From: Streptomyces sp. CB02261
GTDB taxonomy: Bacteria; Actinomycetota; Actinomycetes; Streptomycetales; Streptomycetaceae
Direction of reading: 5' to 3'
DNA: 64,000 bases
Assembly: GCF_001905665.1 (NCBI RefSeq)
Contig: NZ_LIVX01000001.1
Coordinates: forward strand, 682,001 to 746,000
Part shown: positions 15,496 to 23,566 of the stretch, one piece after another
Layout of the letters: each line of letters opens with the position of its first letter
Numbering within the stretch: position 1 is the stretch's first letter
Notes under the pieces: generated by a model
Databases searched by the model: none
Seen by the model: the letters and a program-made list of their open reading frames with translations, nothing else
Told to the model about the DNA's origin: nothing
Made by a program: the position numbers and the translations under genes

Positions 15496-16113
15496 GTGAG
15501 CAACAGGAGCAAGGGCTGGGGCATAGCCGTGGCCGCCTGCGTCGGCGTCTGGCTCGTCCAGAACGGCTCGGAGCACGTCACCCCGCCCGTGCCGTCGGCC
15601 GCGCAGGCCTTCGCCGCCGGGCCGAGCGTGCACACCGAGGCCGCCGCCGATCCCCTGCCGCCCTCGGCCCCGGTCCGGCTGCGCATCCCCGAGACCGATG
15701 TGGACACGCCGATGATGAGGCTCGGTCTGGCCGCGGACGGTTCACTCGAGGTACCGCCGGCCGCGGACCGGAACATGGCGGGCTGGTACGGCGGCGGCAC
15801 CACGCCCGGCGCCGAGGGCACGGCGATCGTGGCGGGTCACGTCGACAACGCCGAGGGGCCCGCCGTCTTCTACACGCTCGGCGCGCTGAAGAAGGGCCAC
15901 CGGATCGAGGTGGACCGGCAGGACGGCCGGACCGCCGTGTTCACGGTCGACGCGGTCGAGGTGTACGAGAACGAGGACTTCCCGGACCGGAAGGTGTACG
16001 ACGAGGCGGACCGCGCGGAGATCCGGGTGATCACCTGCGGCGGCGGCTTCTCGAAGAAGAACGGCTACCGGGGGAACGTGGTCGCCTTCGGCCACCTCAT
16101 CGGGGTGAGGTAG
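15496..16113 (+). CDS. Class F-type sortase
   Basis: This 205-residue membrane-anchored transpeptidase has an N-terminal hydrophobic segment (residues 8-22), a Pro/Ala linker and a sortase domain with H115 in VAGHVDN, C181 in VITCGGG and R192 in GYRGNV. The TC is followed by GG, as in the class F enzymes of actinobacteria. GTG 15496 is the start that places the membrane segment at the N-terminus. It should cleave a sorting signal on exported proteins and join them to the cell wall. The gene just upstream encodes a protein with a compatible C-terminal tail. An orphan LAATG signal is also present at 53.4 kb. Confidence 0.87.
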   Translation: MSNRSKGWGIAVAACVGVWLVQNGSEHVTPPVPSAAQAFAAGPSVHTEAAADPLPPSAPVRLRIPETDVDTPMMRLGLAADGSLEVPPAADRNMAGWYGGGTTPGAEGTAIVAGHVDNAEGPAVFYTLGALKKGHRIEVDRQDGRTAVFTVDAVEVYENEDFPDRKVYDEADRAEIRVITCGGGFSKKNGYRGNVVAFGHLIGVR

Positions 16114-16123
16114 CCCCGGCGGT

Positions 16124-16909
16124 TCAGGCCCACTGGTCGAAGGCGAGCTTCGCGACCAGCGAGAGCACCACGACGAGCAGCACCCCGCGCACGAACTCGG
16201 CGCCCTTGCTCAGGGCCATCCGCGCCCCGACGGTCCCGCCGATCAGGTTGAACACCGCCATGACGGCCGCGAGCTGCCAGTACACGCTGCCCTGGTAGGC
16301 GAACATGGCGAGCGCGCCCGCGTTGGTGCAGACGTTGACGATCTTGGCGGTGGCGGAGGCCGTCACCAGGTCGAGGTGGAGGACGGCGGTCAGGGCGAGG
16401 ACCAGGAAGGTGCCGGTGCCCGGCCCGAACAGGCCGTCGTAGAAGCCGATCCCGCCTCCGACCACGACGATCGCGGTCACGATCCGGGCCCGGGTCAGCG
16501 GCGCCCGCTCCTCCCCCGCGGTCTTCGCGCCGAACGACGGCCGCAGCATCACGAAGGCCGCCACCGCGAGCAGCACCACCATGATGACCGGGCGCAGCAC
16601 GTCGCTGCTGATCCCGGCCGCGAAGAAGGCACCGCCCATGGAGCCCGCGAGGGCCGCGAGCCCGATGCGCACCGCCGTCCAGACCTGGACGGGCGCCTTG
16701 CGGACGTAGGTGACGGCGGCCCCGGTGGTGCCGACGATCGCGACGGCCTTGTTGGTTCCGAGGATGTGCGCGGCGTGGACGTTCGGGAGCCCGAGCAGCA
16801 GGGCGGGAAGCAGGAGCAGTCCGCCGCCGCCGACCACGGCGTCGATCCAGCCCGCCACCAGCGCGGCGAGGCAGAGCAGGACGAGGGTGGTCAGCGAGAT
16901 CTCGGGCAT
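16124..16909 (-). CDS. TSUP family permease (TauE/SafE type)
   Basis: This 261-residue protein has about eight hydrophobic helices. It shows the TSUP signature GWIDAVVGGGGLLLLPALL near the N-terminus and its internal repeat GFYDGLFGPGTGTFLVLAL in the second half. Family members move sulfite, organosulfonates or other small anions across the cytoplasmic membrane. The substrate here is not determined. The gene is convergent with the sortase gene (10 bp apart) and lies 37 bp downstream of a small ORF. Confidence 0.88.
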   Translation of the reverse strand: MPEISLTTLVLLCLAALVAGWIDAVVGGGGLLLLPALLLGLPNVHAAHILGTNKAVAIVGTTGAAVTYVRKAPVQVWTAVRIGLAALAGSMGGAFFAAGISSDVLRPVIMVVLLAVAAFVMLRPSFGAKTAGEERAPLTRARIVTAIVVVGGGIGFYDGLFGPGTGTFLVLALTAVLHLDLVTASATAKIVNVCTNAGALAMFAYQGSVYWQLAAVMAVFNLIGGTVGARMALSKGAEFVRGVLLVVVLSLVAKLAFDQWA

Positions 16910-16946
16910 GGCCGTGAGCCTAGGGACGTGATCGTTGCCCCGTCCA

Positions 16947-17138
16947 TCAATCTGCTGATCGTTGAGCCAGTTCTGAGCTTGTGGCGCCCGGGGCCCGGTC
17001 GGGGGCGGGTGGCGCGGCCGGGGTGACGGCGGCGGTGAGGAGGGTCGCGGCGAGCGCGCCGGCGCCGAGGAGCGCGGCGGCGAGGCGCCGGCGGGCCTGC
17101 CGGACCGTGGGCACGCGGGGGGCGCCGTGTCTAGGCAT
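16947..17138 (-). CDS. Small hydrophobic ORF, possible membrane or exported peptide
   Basis: I do not recognise this 63-residue product. Its start overlaps the tail of the ferric-reductase-like gene by 8 bp, as a translationally coupled gene would. An Arg-rich N-terminus (VRQARRRLA) is followed by one hydrophobic stretch (AAALLGAGALAATLLTAAVTP), then a Pro/Ala/Ser tail. This looks like a signal peptide or a single membrane helix. FMN-binding secreted proteins often follow such reductases, so it could be the remnant of one. It could also be a chance ORF. Confidence 0.4.
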   Translation of the reverse strand: MPRHGAPRVPTVRQARRRLAAALLGAGALAATLLTAAVTPAAPPAPDRAPGATSSELAQRSAD

Positions 17139-18546
17139 GGTCGAAGTCCTCGCTGTGGATGCGGGAGGCCGGCACCCCGGCCCGGATCAGGTTGGCGGTC
17201 GCGGTCCGGGCCATCGCGGGCGGGCCGCACAGGTACACGTCGTGGGCGGCGAGGTCCGGCACGAGGTCGCGCAGGGCGCGGGGCGCGAGGGGGTCGAAGG
17301 AGCCGTCGGACGGCCCGAGGAGGTAGTGGAGGGCGGCCCGCCGTTCCCCGGCGATGCTCTCCAGCTCCTCGCGCAGGACGAGGCCGCCCGCGTCGGACGC
17401 GCGGTAGAGGAGGGTCACGTCGCCCGGCCCGCCGGGCAGCGTCTCGAAGAGGGCGCGCAGCGGGGTGATGCCGACGCCTCCCGCGAGCAGCAGGACCTTG
17501 CGGCGGGTGCGCCGGTGGGCGGTGAGCGCGCCGAACGGGCCCGTGGCCAGGACCCGGACGCCGGGGCGGAGGCGCCGGATGCGGCGGGTGTGGTCGCCGA
17601 GCGCCTTGACGGTGATCCGCAGGGTGTCGTCGCGGACGGGCGCGGAGAGGGAGAAGGGCAGGGCGGTCGCCCAGAGCCCGCGCCGCAGGAACCGCCAGCG
17701 GAAGAACTGCCCTGGTTCGGCGCGCAGCCGGGCCACGCCCCTGCCGCGGACGAGGACGGAGACGACGCCGGGGCCCTCGTCGCGGACCTCGACGACCCTC
17801 AGGTCGTGGCGGAGGGCGGCGCGGACGGGGACGACGAGCCGGTACCAGAGGAGGAGGACCGCGACGGTTCCGTGGGCCATCGACCAGAGCCAGCGGGTGA
17901 GGAGGCTGCCGGCGAGGTCGGGTCCGGCGAGCTGGTGGACGAAGCCGAGCGCGGCGGCGAGGAGCGCGCCGAGGTGGACCGCCCGCCAGGTCTCGTGCCG
18001 GATCCGGCGCCGAACGGCGCGGGCGGAGCTGAGGCCGACGGCGACGAGGAGCGCGGTGCCGGCCGTGGCCGCGGCGATCGCCCCGTACCCGAGGAGGTCC
18101 TCGGTGGCGGTGACGACGTCGGTACGGGTGTGCACGGCGTGACCGCAGAGGGCGAGGAGCGTGTGGGCGCCGATCAGGCCGAGGACGTACCGGCCGCCGA
18201 GGGCGTGCCAGCGGGCGAGCCGGTCGGCGCCGACGCCGTGCTCGACGGCCGGGACGCGGGCCATGAGCAGCAGCAGGACGAGGACGCCGTACCCGGCGAG
18301 GAGGCCGGTGAGGTGGGCGCCGGACGCGAAGACGGCGTCGAGCCGGGCGGAGGGCCTGGCCTGGAGGCCCCAGAGCAGGGCGACGGCTCCCGCGCCGGCG
18401 AGGATCCCGGTCCGCAGCCGCTCGGGAGGGAGCCGGAGCGCGGGGACGGGGGCGGGGGCCGGGCGGGCGGGGGCGGGGGCCCGCAGGACGGGCGCGGGAC
18501 GGCCGGGGAGGGGTACGTGGAGAGGGTGGCTGGCCTCGGTGGTCAC
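17131..18546 (-). CDS. Ferric-reductase-like membrane flavoprotein (FAD/NAD(P)H oxidoreductase)
   Basis: This 471-residue protein has an N-terminal Pro/Ala-rich tail, five to six membrane helices with His residues suited to haem (RWHALGGRYVLGLIGAHTLLALCGHAVH and VHLGALLAAALGFVHQ), then a ferredoxin-reductase module. ALPFSLSAP is the FAD-binding R/P-x-Y/F-S motif in altered form, LLLAGGVGITPLRALFE the NAD(P)H-binding motif and VYLCGPPAM the C-terminal one. It should pass electrons from cytosolic NAD(P)H through the membrane to an external acceptor. GTG 18546 was preferred because AGGG lies 8 bases before it; GTG 18555 is possible. It diverges from the nitrite reductase operon, sharing 206 bp of promoter region. 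Confidence 0.85.
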   Translation of the reverse strand: MTTEASHPLHVPLPGRPAPVLRAPAPARPAPAPVPALRLPPERLRTGILAGAGAVALLWGLQARPSARLDAVFASGAHLTGLLAGYGVLVLLLLMARVPAVEHGVGADRLARWHALGGRYVLGLIGAHTLLALCGHAVHTRTDVVTATEDLLGYGAIAAATAGTALLVAVGLSSARAVRRRIRHETWRAVHLGALLAAALGFVHQLAGPDLAGSLLTRWLWSMAHGTVAVLLLWYRLVVPVRAALRHDLRVVEVRDEGPGVVSVLVRGRGVARLRAEPGQFFRWRFLRRGLWATALPFSLSAPVRDDTLRITVKALGDHTRRIRRLRPGVRVLATGPFGALTAHRRTRRKVLLLAGGVGITPLRALFETLPGGPGDVTLLYRASDAGGLVLREELESIAGERRAALHYLLGPSDGSFDPLAPRALRDLVPDLAAHDVYLCGPPAMARTATANLIRAGVPASRIHSEDFDHA

Positions 18547-18691
18547 ATCCGGCACCCTAGGCCCGCCCGTATACGGGAATCCGCAGCTCCGGCCCGCCGC
18601 CGGGATCCTTAAGGCGGGCTTGAGCCGAGGCTCACGGCGGGTTAAACCTCCCCGGGCCTCACAGCGCCCCGGGCCGGGGGCGGAGATCAGC

Positions 18692-18729
18692 GTTCCGTAC
18701 GGGAAACAGTCGGGATGCCGTTGGGTAAC
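18692..18729 (+). promoter_or_regulatory. Candidate GlnR binding site before the nirB operon
   Basis: Four pentamers occur with exact 6-base spacers: GTTCC (18692), GAAAC (18703), GATGC (18714) and GTAAC (18725). This is the a1-b1-a2-b2 phasing of GlnR boxes, with b1 a perfect GAAAC. It ends 23 bp before the first start codon. GlnR control of nirB is known in S. coelicolor; binding here is inferred. Confidence 0.65.
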
Positions 18730-18752
18730 ACCGGCCGCGCACGCTTCCCGGT

Positions 18753-19952
18753 ATGAGTACACGGATCGTGGTGGTCGGGGGCGGAACGGCGGGCGCCCGG
18801 CTCGCCCAGCGCCTGCCGGTCACCCTCCTCGGCGAGGAGCCGCACGTCCCTTACAACAGGGTGCTGCTCGCCGACGTCCTCGCCGGGCGGTACGCCCCCG
18901 AGGTGATCGCCCTGCCCGAGACCCGGGAGCCGGTACGGCTCGGGGTGCGGGCGGTGCGGATCGACCGGGCGGCGCGGACGGTGGAGTGCGCGGACGGCTC
19001 GCTGGTCGGCTACGACCGGCTCGTCCTCGCCACGGGCTCCAACCCGGTGCTGCCGCCGCTGCGCGGACTGCGCGGGGCGGAGCTGCCGGAGGGCGTCCAC
19101 GCCTTCCGTACGCTCGACGACTGCCTGGTCCTGCGCGACCGGGTCCGTCCCGGGGTGCGGGCGGTGGTCATCGGCGGCGGGCTCCTCGGCGTCTCGGCGG
19201 CGCGGGCCCTGGCGGCCCTCGGCGCGGAGGTGGTCCTCACCCAGCAGGGCGAGCGCCTGATGGAACGCCAACTCGACACATACGCGTCGGCGCTGCTCCG
19301 CGAGCACATGGAGGCCCTCGGGGTCGAGGTGCACACGGAGTGCCGGGTGAGCGGTCTGCGGCAGCGGGACGGGGAGGTCACGGCGGTCGAACTGGCCGAC
19401 GGGTTCGTGCTCGACGCCCAGGTCGTCGTCCTGGCCTGCGGGGTGCGGCCGCGTGTCGCCCTGGCCCGGGAGGCGGGCCTCGACGTCGGCACCGGGATCG
19501 TGGTCGACGACGAGCTGCGCACCTCGGACCCGTACATCCACGCGCTCGGCGACTGCGCGGAACACCGGGGCAGGGTCTACGGCCTGGCCGGGCCGGCGCT
19601 CGAACAGGCCGACGTCCTGGCGGAGGTGCTCGTACGCGACGTGCCCGCGGCGGAGTCGTCCCGCTACTCCGGCACCCGCGCCCTGACCCGCCTCACGCTC
19701 GGCGGCGCCCAGCCGCTCGACCTCGCCTCGTTCGGCGAGGCCACCCCCCAGCCGGGCGACGACGTCGTCCAGCTCACCGACGCCACGCGCAGCGCGTACC
19801 GGAAGGTCGTCGTCCGCGGGGACCGGCTCGTCGGGGGCGTCCTCCTCGGCGACCTGGCCGCGGTCGGCACGCTCGCCAGGGCCTGGGAGGGCGACGAAGC
19901 CCTCCCGGAGGCCCCCCTGCTGCACCTGCTCACCCACGACGGAGGCTCCTGA
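18753..19952 (+). CDS. FAD-dependent NAD(P)H oxidoreductase of the nitrite reductase operon
   Basis: This 399-residue flavoprotein belongs to the pyridine-nucleotide-disulfide oxidoreductase family. It has an FAD dinucleotide fold at the N-terminus (VVVGGGTAGARLA), a second fold for NAD(P)H near residues 140-160 (VVIGGGLLGVSAARAL) and the FAD-closing segment YIHALGDCAEH. It resembles the N-terminal half of NirB without the cluster and sirohaem domains. It precedes nirB by one base, so both are made from one message behind the GlnR-like site. A role as electron donor to NasA or NirB is a reasonable inference, since no other NasA reductase subunit is visible. No ribosome-binding site precedes its ATG. 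Confidence 0.85.
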   Translation: MSTRIVVVGGGTAGARLAQRLPVTLLGEEPHVPYNRVLLADVLAGRYAPEVIALPETREPVRLGVRAVRIDRAARTVECADGSLVGYDRLVLATGSNPVLPPLRGLRGAELPEGVHAFRTLDDCLVLRDRVRPGVRAVVIGGGLLGVSAARALAALGAEVVLTQQGERLMERQLDTYASALLREHMEALGVEVHTECRVSGLRQRDGEVTAVELADGFVLDAQVVVLACGVRPRVALAREAGLDVGTGIVVDDELRTSDPYIHALGDCAEHRGRVYGLAGPALEQADVLAEVLVRDVPAAESSRYSGTRALTRLTLGGAQPLDLASFGEATPQPGDDVVQLTDATRSAYRKVVVRGDRLVGGVLLGDLAAVGTLARAWEGDEALPEAPLLHLLTHDGGS

Positions 19953-19953
19953 C

Positions 19954-22515
19954 ATGAGCGCTGACATGACCGCGCACACCCCGACGATCGTCCTGGTCGG
20001 CCACGGAATGGTCGGCCAGCGGTTCCTGGAGTCGCTCGCCGACCGTGGGGTCACCGAGCGGGCCAGGATCGTCGTCCTCTGCGAGGAGCCGCGCCCGGCC
20101 TACGACCGTGTGCAGCTGACCTCGTACTTCTCCGGCAAGACGCCGGACGACCTGTCGATGGTCGAGGCGGGCTTCATGGAGAAGCACGGCATCGAGCTGT
20201 ACGTCGGTGACGCGGCGGAGTCGGTGGACCGGGAGGCCCGTACGGTCACCGCCCGTTCCGGCAAGGTCTTCGCGTACGACTCGCTGGTCCTGGCCACCGG
20301 CTCGTTCCCGTTCGTCCCGCCGGTGCCCGGCAAGGACGCCCGCGGCTGTTTCGTCTACCGCACGATCGAGGACCTGCTCGCGATCGAGGAGTACGCGAAG
20401 ACGGCGACGACAGGCGCGGTCGTCGGCGGCGGTCTGCTCGGCCTGGAGGCCGCGGGCGCGCTCAAGGGCCTCGGGCTCGACACCCACGTCGTGGAGTTCG
20501 CCCCGCGTCTGATGCCGGTGCAGGTCGACGAGGGCGGCGGCGCCGCGCTGCTCCGCACGATCGAGCGGATGGGGCTCACCGTCCACACCGGGACGGGCAC
20601 GCAGGAGGTCGTGACCGCGGACGGCACCGTCACCGGCATGAAGCTGTCGGACGGCTCCGAGCTGGCCACGGACATGGTGGTGTTCTCGGCCGGTGTCCGG
20701 CCCCGGGACCAGCTGGCCCGCGACTGCGGCCTGACCGTCGGGGAGCGCGGCGGCATCGCGGTCGACGAGCTGTGCCGTACGTCCGACCCCGCGGTGTACG
20801 CGATCGGCGAGTGCGCGCTGGCCTCCGACGGCCGGGTGTACGGCCTGGTGGCACCGGGCTACGAGATGGCGCAGACGGCGGCGGCGGCGATCGCCGGCGA
20901 GTCCGCCGACGGTTTCACGGGCGCCGACATGTCGACGAAGCTGAAGCTGCTCGGCGTGGACGTGGCCTCCTTCGGTGACGCGCACGGCACCGCCGAGGGC
21001 TGCCTCGACGTCGTGTACGCGGACTCCCGCTCGGGTGTCTACAAGAAGCTGGTGATGTCCGGTGACGGGGTGCTGCTCGGCGGTGTCCTCGTCGGTGACG
21101 CCGAGCAGTACGGTCTGCTCCGCCCGCTGACCGGTACCGTGCCGCCCGTCTCCGCCGAGCAGCTGGTGCTCCCCGCGGGCGCCGGCGCGCCGGTGTCGCT
21201 CGGCCCCTCGGCGCTGCCGGACGACGCGGTGATCTGCTCCTGCCACAACGTGACGAAGCACGCGATCGGCCAGTGCTCCTCGCTGGCCGAGGTGAAGAAG
21301 TGCACCAAGGCCGGTACGGGCTGCGGCAGTTGTGTGAAGACCATCGAGAAGCTGCTGCCGGCGGCGAAGGACAAGGGCCTCTGCGGCTGCTTCTCGTACA
21401 CCCGCAGCGAGCTGTACGAGATCGCCCGCACCCTGCGGATCGCCTCGTTCGCGGCGCTGCTCGACTCGCACGGGCGGCCGGAGGCGCAGGGCGGCGAGGG
21501 ATGCGAGGTCTGCAAGCCGACCGTCGGCTCGATCATCGCGTCGCTCGCCCCGACACTCGGCGTGGGCGGGTACATCCTCGACGGCGAGCAGGCCTCCCTC
21601 CAGGACACCAACGACCACTTCCTCGCCAACATGCAGCGCAACGGCTCCTACTCGGTCGTGCCGCGCATCCCCGGCGGTGAGATCACCCCGGACAAGCTGA
21701 TCGTGATCGGCGAGGTGGCCCGCGACTACGGCCTCTACACGAAGATCACCGGCGGCCAGCGGATCGACCTCTTCGGCGCCCGGGTGGACCAGCTCCCGGC
21801 GATCTGGACCCGGCTGGTGGACGCGGGCTTCGAGTCGGGGCACGCGTACGGCAAGTCGCTGCGCACGGTGAAGTCCTGCGTCGGGCAGACCTGGTGCCGC
21901 TACGGCGTCCAGGACTCGGTGAAGATGGCGATCCAGCTGGAGCTGCGCTACCGGGGCCTGCGCTCGCCGCACAAGCTGAAGTCGGCGGTCTCGGGCTGCG
22001 CCCGCGAGTGCGCCGAGGCCCAGTCGAAGGACTTCGGCATCATCGCGACGGCCAACGGCTGGAACCTGTACGTCGGCGGCAACGGCGGCGCGACCCCGCG
22101 TCACGCGGACCTGCTCGCGCAGGACCTGTCGGACGCCGAACTGGTGCGCCTGATCGACCGGTTCCTGATGTTCTACATCCGGACGGCGGACCGTCTCGAG
22201 CGGACGTCGACCTGGCTGGAGCGCCTGGAGGGCGGTCTCGACCACCTCAAGGACGTGGTGGTGCACGACTCGCTCGGGCTCTGCGACGAGCTGGAGGCGC
22301 TGATGGCGGCGCACGTCGCCGACTACCAGGACGAGTGGGCGCAGACGCTCGACGACCCGGAGCGGCTGCGGCGGTTCGTCTCCTTCGTGAACGCGCCGGA
22401 CGCTCCGGACCCCTCGGTCCGGTTCGTCCCGGAGCGCGACCAGATCAAGCCTGACCTCACGGTCCTGACGCTCGGCAGGACGAACAGCACGCTGGAAGGG
22501 GCTTCCTCCCGATGA
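19954..22515 (+). CDS. nirB: NADH-dependent assimilatory nitrite reductase, large subunit
   Basis: This 853-residue cytosolic enzyme reduces nitrite to ammonium with six electrons from NAD(P)H. Domains in order are FAD and NAD folds (1-320), a BFD-like [2Fe-2S] domain with C428, C430 and GTGCGSC, and a sirohaem/[4Fe-4S] domain whose ligands are C642 and C648 (SCVGQTWC) and C682 and C686 (SGCAREC). Length and motif order match typical NirB. A GGAGG site precedes ATG 19954. It is coupled to nirD by an ATGA overlap. The sirohaem it needs depends on the chelatase encoded at 1.3-2.1 kb. Confidence 0.96.
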   Translation: MSADMTAHTPTIVLVGHGMVGQRFLESLADRGVTERARIVVLCEEPRPAYDRVQLTSYFSGKTPDDLSMVEAGFMEKHGIELYVGDAAESVDREARTVTARSGKVFAYDSLVLATGSFPFVPPVPGKDARGCFVYRTIEDLLAIEEYAKTATTGAVVGGGLLGLEAAGALKGLGLDTHVVEFAPRLMPVQVDEGGGAALLRTIERMGLTVHTGTGTQEVVTADGTVTGMKLSDGSELATDMVVFSAGVRPRDQLARDCGLTVGERGGIAVDELCRTSDPAVYAIGECALASDGRVYGLVAPGYEMAQTAAAAIAGESADGFTGADMSTKLKLLGVDVASFGDAHGTAEGCLDVVYADSRSGVYKKLVMSGDGVLLGGVLVGDAEQYGLLRPLTGTVPPVSAEQLVLPAGAGAPVSLGPSALPDDAVICSCHNVTKHAIGQCSSLAEVKKCTKAGTGCGSCVKTIEKLLPAAKDKGLCGCFSYTRSELYEIARTLRIASFAALLDSHGRPEAQGGEGCEVCKPTVGSIIASLAPTLGVGGYILDGEQASLQDTNDHFLANMQRNGSYSVVPRIPGGEITPDKLIVIGEVARDYGLYTKITGGQRIDLFGARVDQLPAIWTRLVDAGFESGHAYGKSLRTVKSCVGQTWCRYGVQDSVKMAIQLELRYRGLRSPHKLKSAVSGCARECAEAQSKDFGIIATANGWNLYVGGNGGATPRHADLLAQDLSDAELVRLIDRFLMFYIRTADRLERTSTWLERLEGGLDHLKDVVVHDSLGLCDELEALMAAHVADYQDEWAQTLDDPERLRRFVSFVNAPDAPDPSVRFVPERDQIKPDLTVLTLGRTNSTLEGASSR

Positions 22516-22868
22516 CGACGACTCTCACCTCTCTCACCACGACGACGCTCGAGATCTCCCCCTCCCCCGGCTCCTGGGTGACGGTCTGCGAGGAGTCCCG
22601 GCTGACGCCGGGCCGGGGCGTGGCGGCGCTGCTGCCGGACGGCCGGCAGGCGGCGGTCTTCCGGGACCGCGCGGGCCGGCTGTACGCGATCGACAACCGT
22701 GACCCGTTCTCGGGGGCGCAGGTGCTGTCCCGGGGCCTCGTCGGCTCGGCGGACGGGCGGCCGTTCGTGGCCTCGCCGCTCCTGAAGCAGCGCTTCGACC
22801 TGGAGACGGGGCGGTGCCTGGACGACGACGAGGTCGCGGTGGCGGTGTTCCCCATCCGCACCGCGTGA
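22512..22868 (+). CDS. nirD: Nitrite reductase, small subunit
   Basis: This 118-residue protein has the Rieske-like NirD fold but, as is normal for NirD, lacks the Cys-His ligands for a cluster: the first box reads AIDNRDPFSGAQVLSRG. A 20-residue Thr/Ser-rich extension comes before the domain. It partners NirB in the nitrite reductase complex. Its start overlaps the nirB stop by four bases. The gene ends the operon, 37 bp before a TetR gene with its own operator. Confidence 0.94.
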   Translation: MTTTLTSLTTTTLEISPSPGSWVTVCEESRLTPGRGVAALLPDGRQAAVFRDRAGRLYAIDNRDPFSGAQVLSRGLVGSADGRPFVASPLLKQRFDLETGRCLDDDEVAVAVFPIRTA

Positions 22869-22869
22869 C

Positions 22870-22885
22870 TTGACCGACCGTTCCA
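22870..22885. promoter_or_regulatory. Operator upstream of the TetR gene at 22906
   Basis: TTGACCGACCGTTCCA recurs in inverted orientation as the element at 23535-23550, sharing TTGACCG-N2-CGTTCCA. One copy lies 20 bp before the regulator's start and the other 16 bp before the MFS gene's start. The pattern indicates self-regulation and control of the exporter by this TetR protein. Confidence 0.65.
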
Positions 22886-22905
22886 GTTGATCGTACGGTC
22901 TTGTC

Positions 22906-23490
22906 GTGGCCAGGACCAAGGAATTCGATCCGGACGCCGCGCTCCAGGCCGCCCTCGAGCTGTTCTGGGCGCGCGGCTACGAGGCGACGGCGATGTCGGA
23001 CCTCGTGGAGCACCTCGGCATCGGCCGGGCCAGCCTCTACGCGACCTTCGGGAACAAGCACGAGCTGTACCTGAAGGCCATGGACCGCTACCTGGAGACC
23101 CGCGACCCGCAGCTCGTCGAGCAGCTGTCGGCACCGGGCCCGGCCCTGCCGGCCGTCCGGGCGCTGGTCCGCCGCTTCGCCGCCGAGGCGGCGACCGAGG
23201 GGGAGCGCCTGAACGGCTGCTTCGTCACCAACTCGGCGGCGGAACTGGGCCCGCACGACCCGGCGGTGGCGCGCCGGGTCGAGCTCAGCTGGGAGCAGGT
23301 CGAGACGCTCCTGTACGCGGCGCTGACCCGGGCCCGCGCCGGGGGCGAGCTCCCGGCCGGGCGGGATCCGCGGGCGCTGGCCCGGATGCTCCTGGTGCTG
23401 CTCCAGGGCATCCGCGTGGTCGGCAAGGCGTCGAGCGACCCGGCCAGGGTCCGGGACGCGGCGGAACAGGCGCTGGAACTGCTCGACTGA
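22906..23490 (+). CDS. TetR family transcriptional regulator
   Basis: This 194-residue repressor starts at GTG 22906. Its N-terminal helix-turn-helix spans about residues 9-55 (FDPDAALQAALELFWARGYEATAMSDLVEHLGI, then GRASLYATFGNKHELYLKA). The C-terminal ligand domain has a single Cys (NGCFVTNS), resembling the YxaF/LmrA branch of the family. Matching operators at 22870 and 23535 suggest it represses itself and the MFS exporter that follows. The inducer is probably a substrate of the exporter or of the reductase genes further on. Confidence 0.9.
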   Translation: MARTKEFDPDAALQAALELFWARGYEATAMSDLVEHLGIGRASLYATFGNKHELYLKAMDRYLETRDPQLVEQLSAPGPALPAVRALVRRFAAEAATEGERLNGCFVTNSAAELGPHDPAVARRVELSWEQVETLLYAALTRARAGGELPAGRDPRALARMLLVLLQGIRVVGKASSDPARVRDAAEQALELLD

Positions 23491-23496
23491 CGTCAT

Positions 23497-23520
23497 GGGC
23501 GCCCCTGGGGGCGCCCTTTC
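23497..23520 (+). terminator. Intrinsic terminator after the TetR gene
   Basis: GGGCGCCCC pairs with GGGGCGCCC around a one-to-two-base loop, followed by TTTCTTC. It begins 7 bp after the stop at 23490. The MFS gene would then depend on its own promoter near 23535. Confidence 0.6.
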
Positions 23521-23534
23521 TTCGGGGCTCATAT

Positions 23535-23550
23535 TGGAACGAACGGTCAA
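23535..23550. promoter_or_regulatory. Operator upstream of the MFS gene at 23567
   Basis: TGGAACGAACGGTCAA is the reverse complement match of the element before the TetR gene (TTGACCG-N2-CGTTCCA). It lies 16 bp before ATG 23567, overlapping the expected promoter, as a repressor site should. Confidence 0.65.
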
Positions 23551-23566
23551 GTTCAGGGGGATGGAT

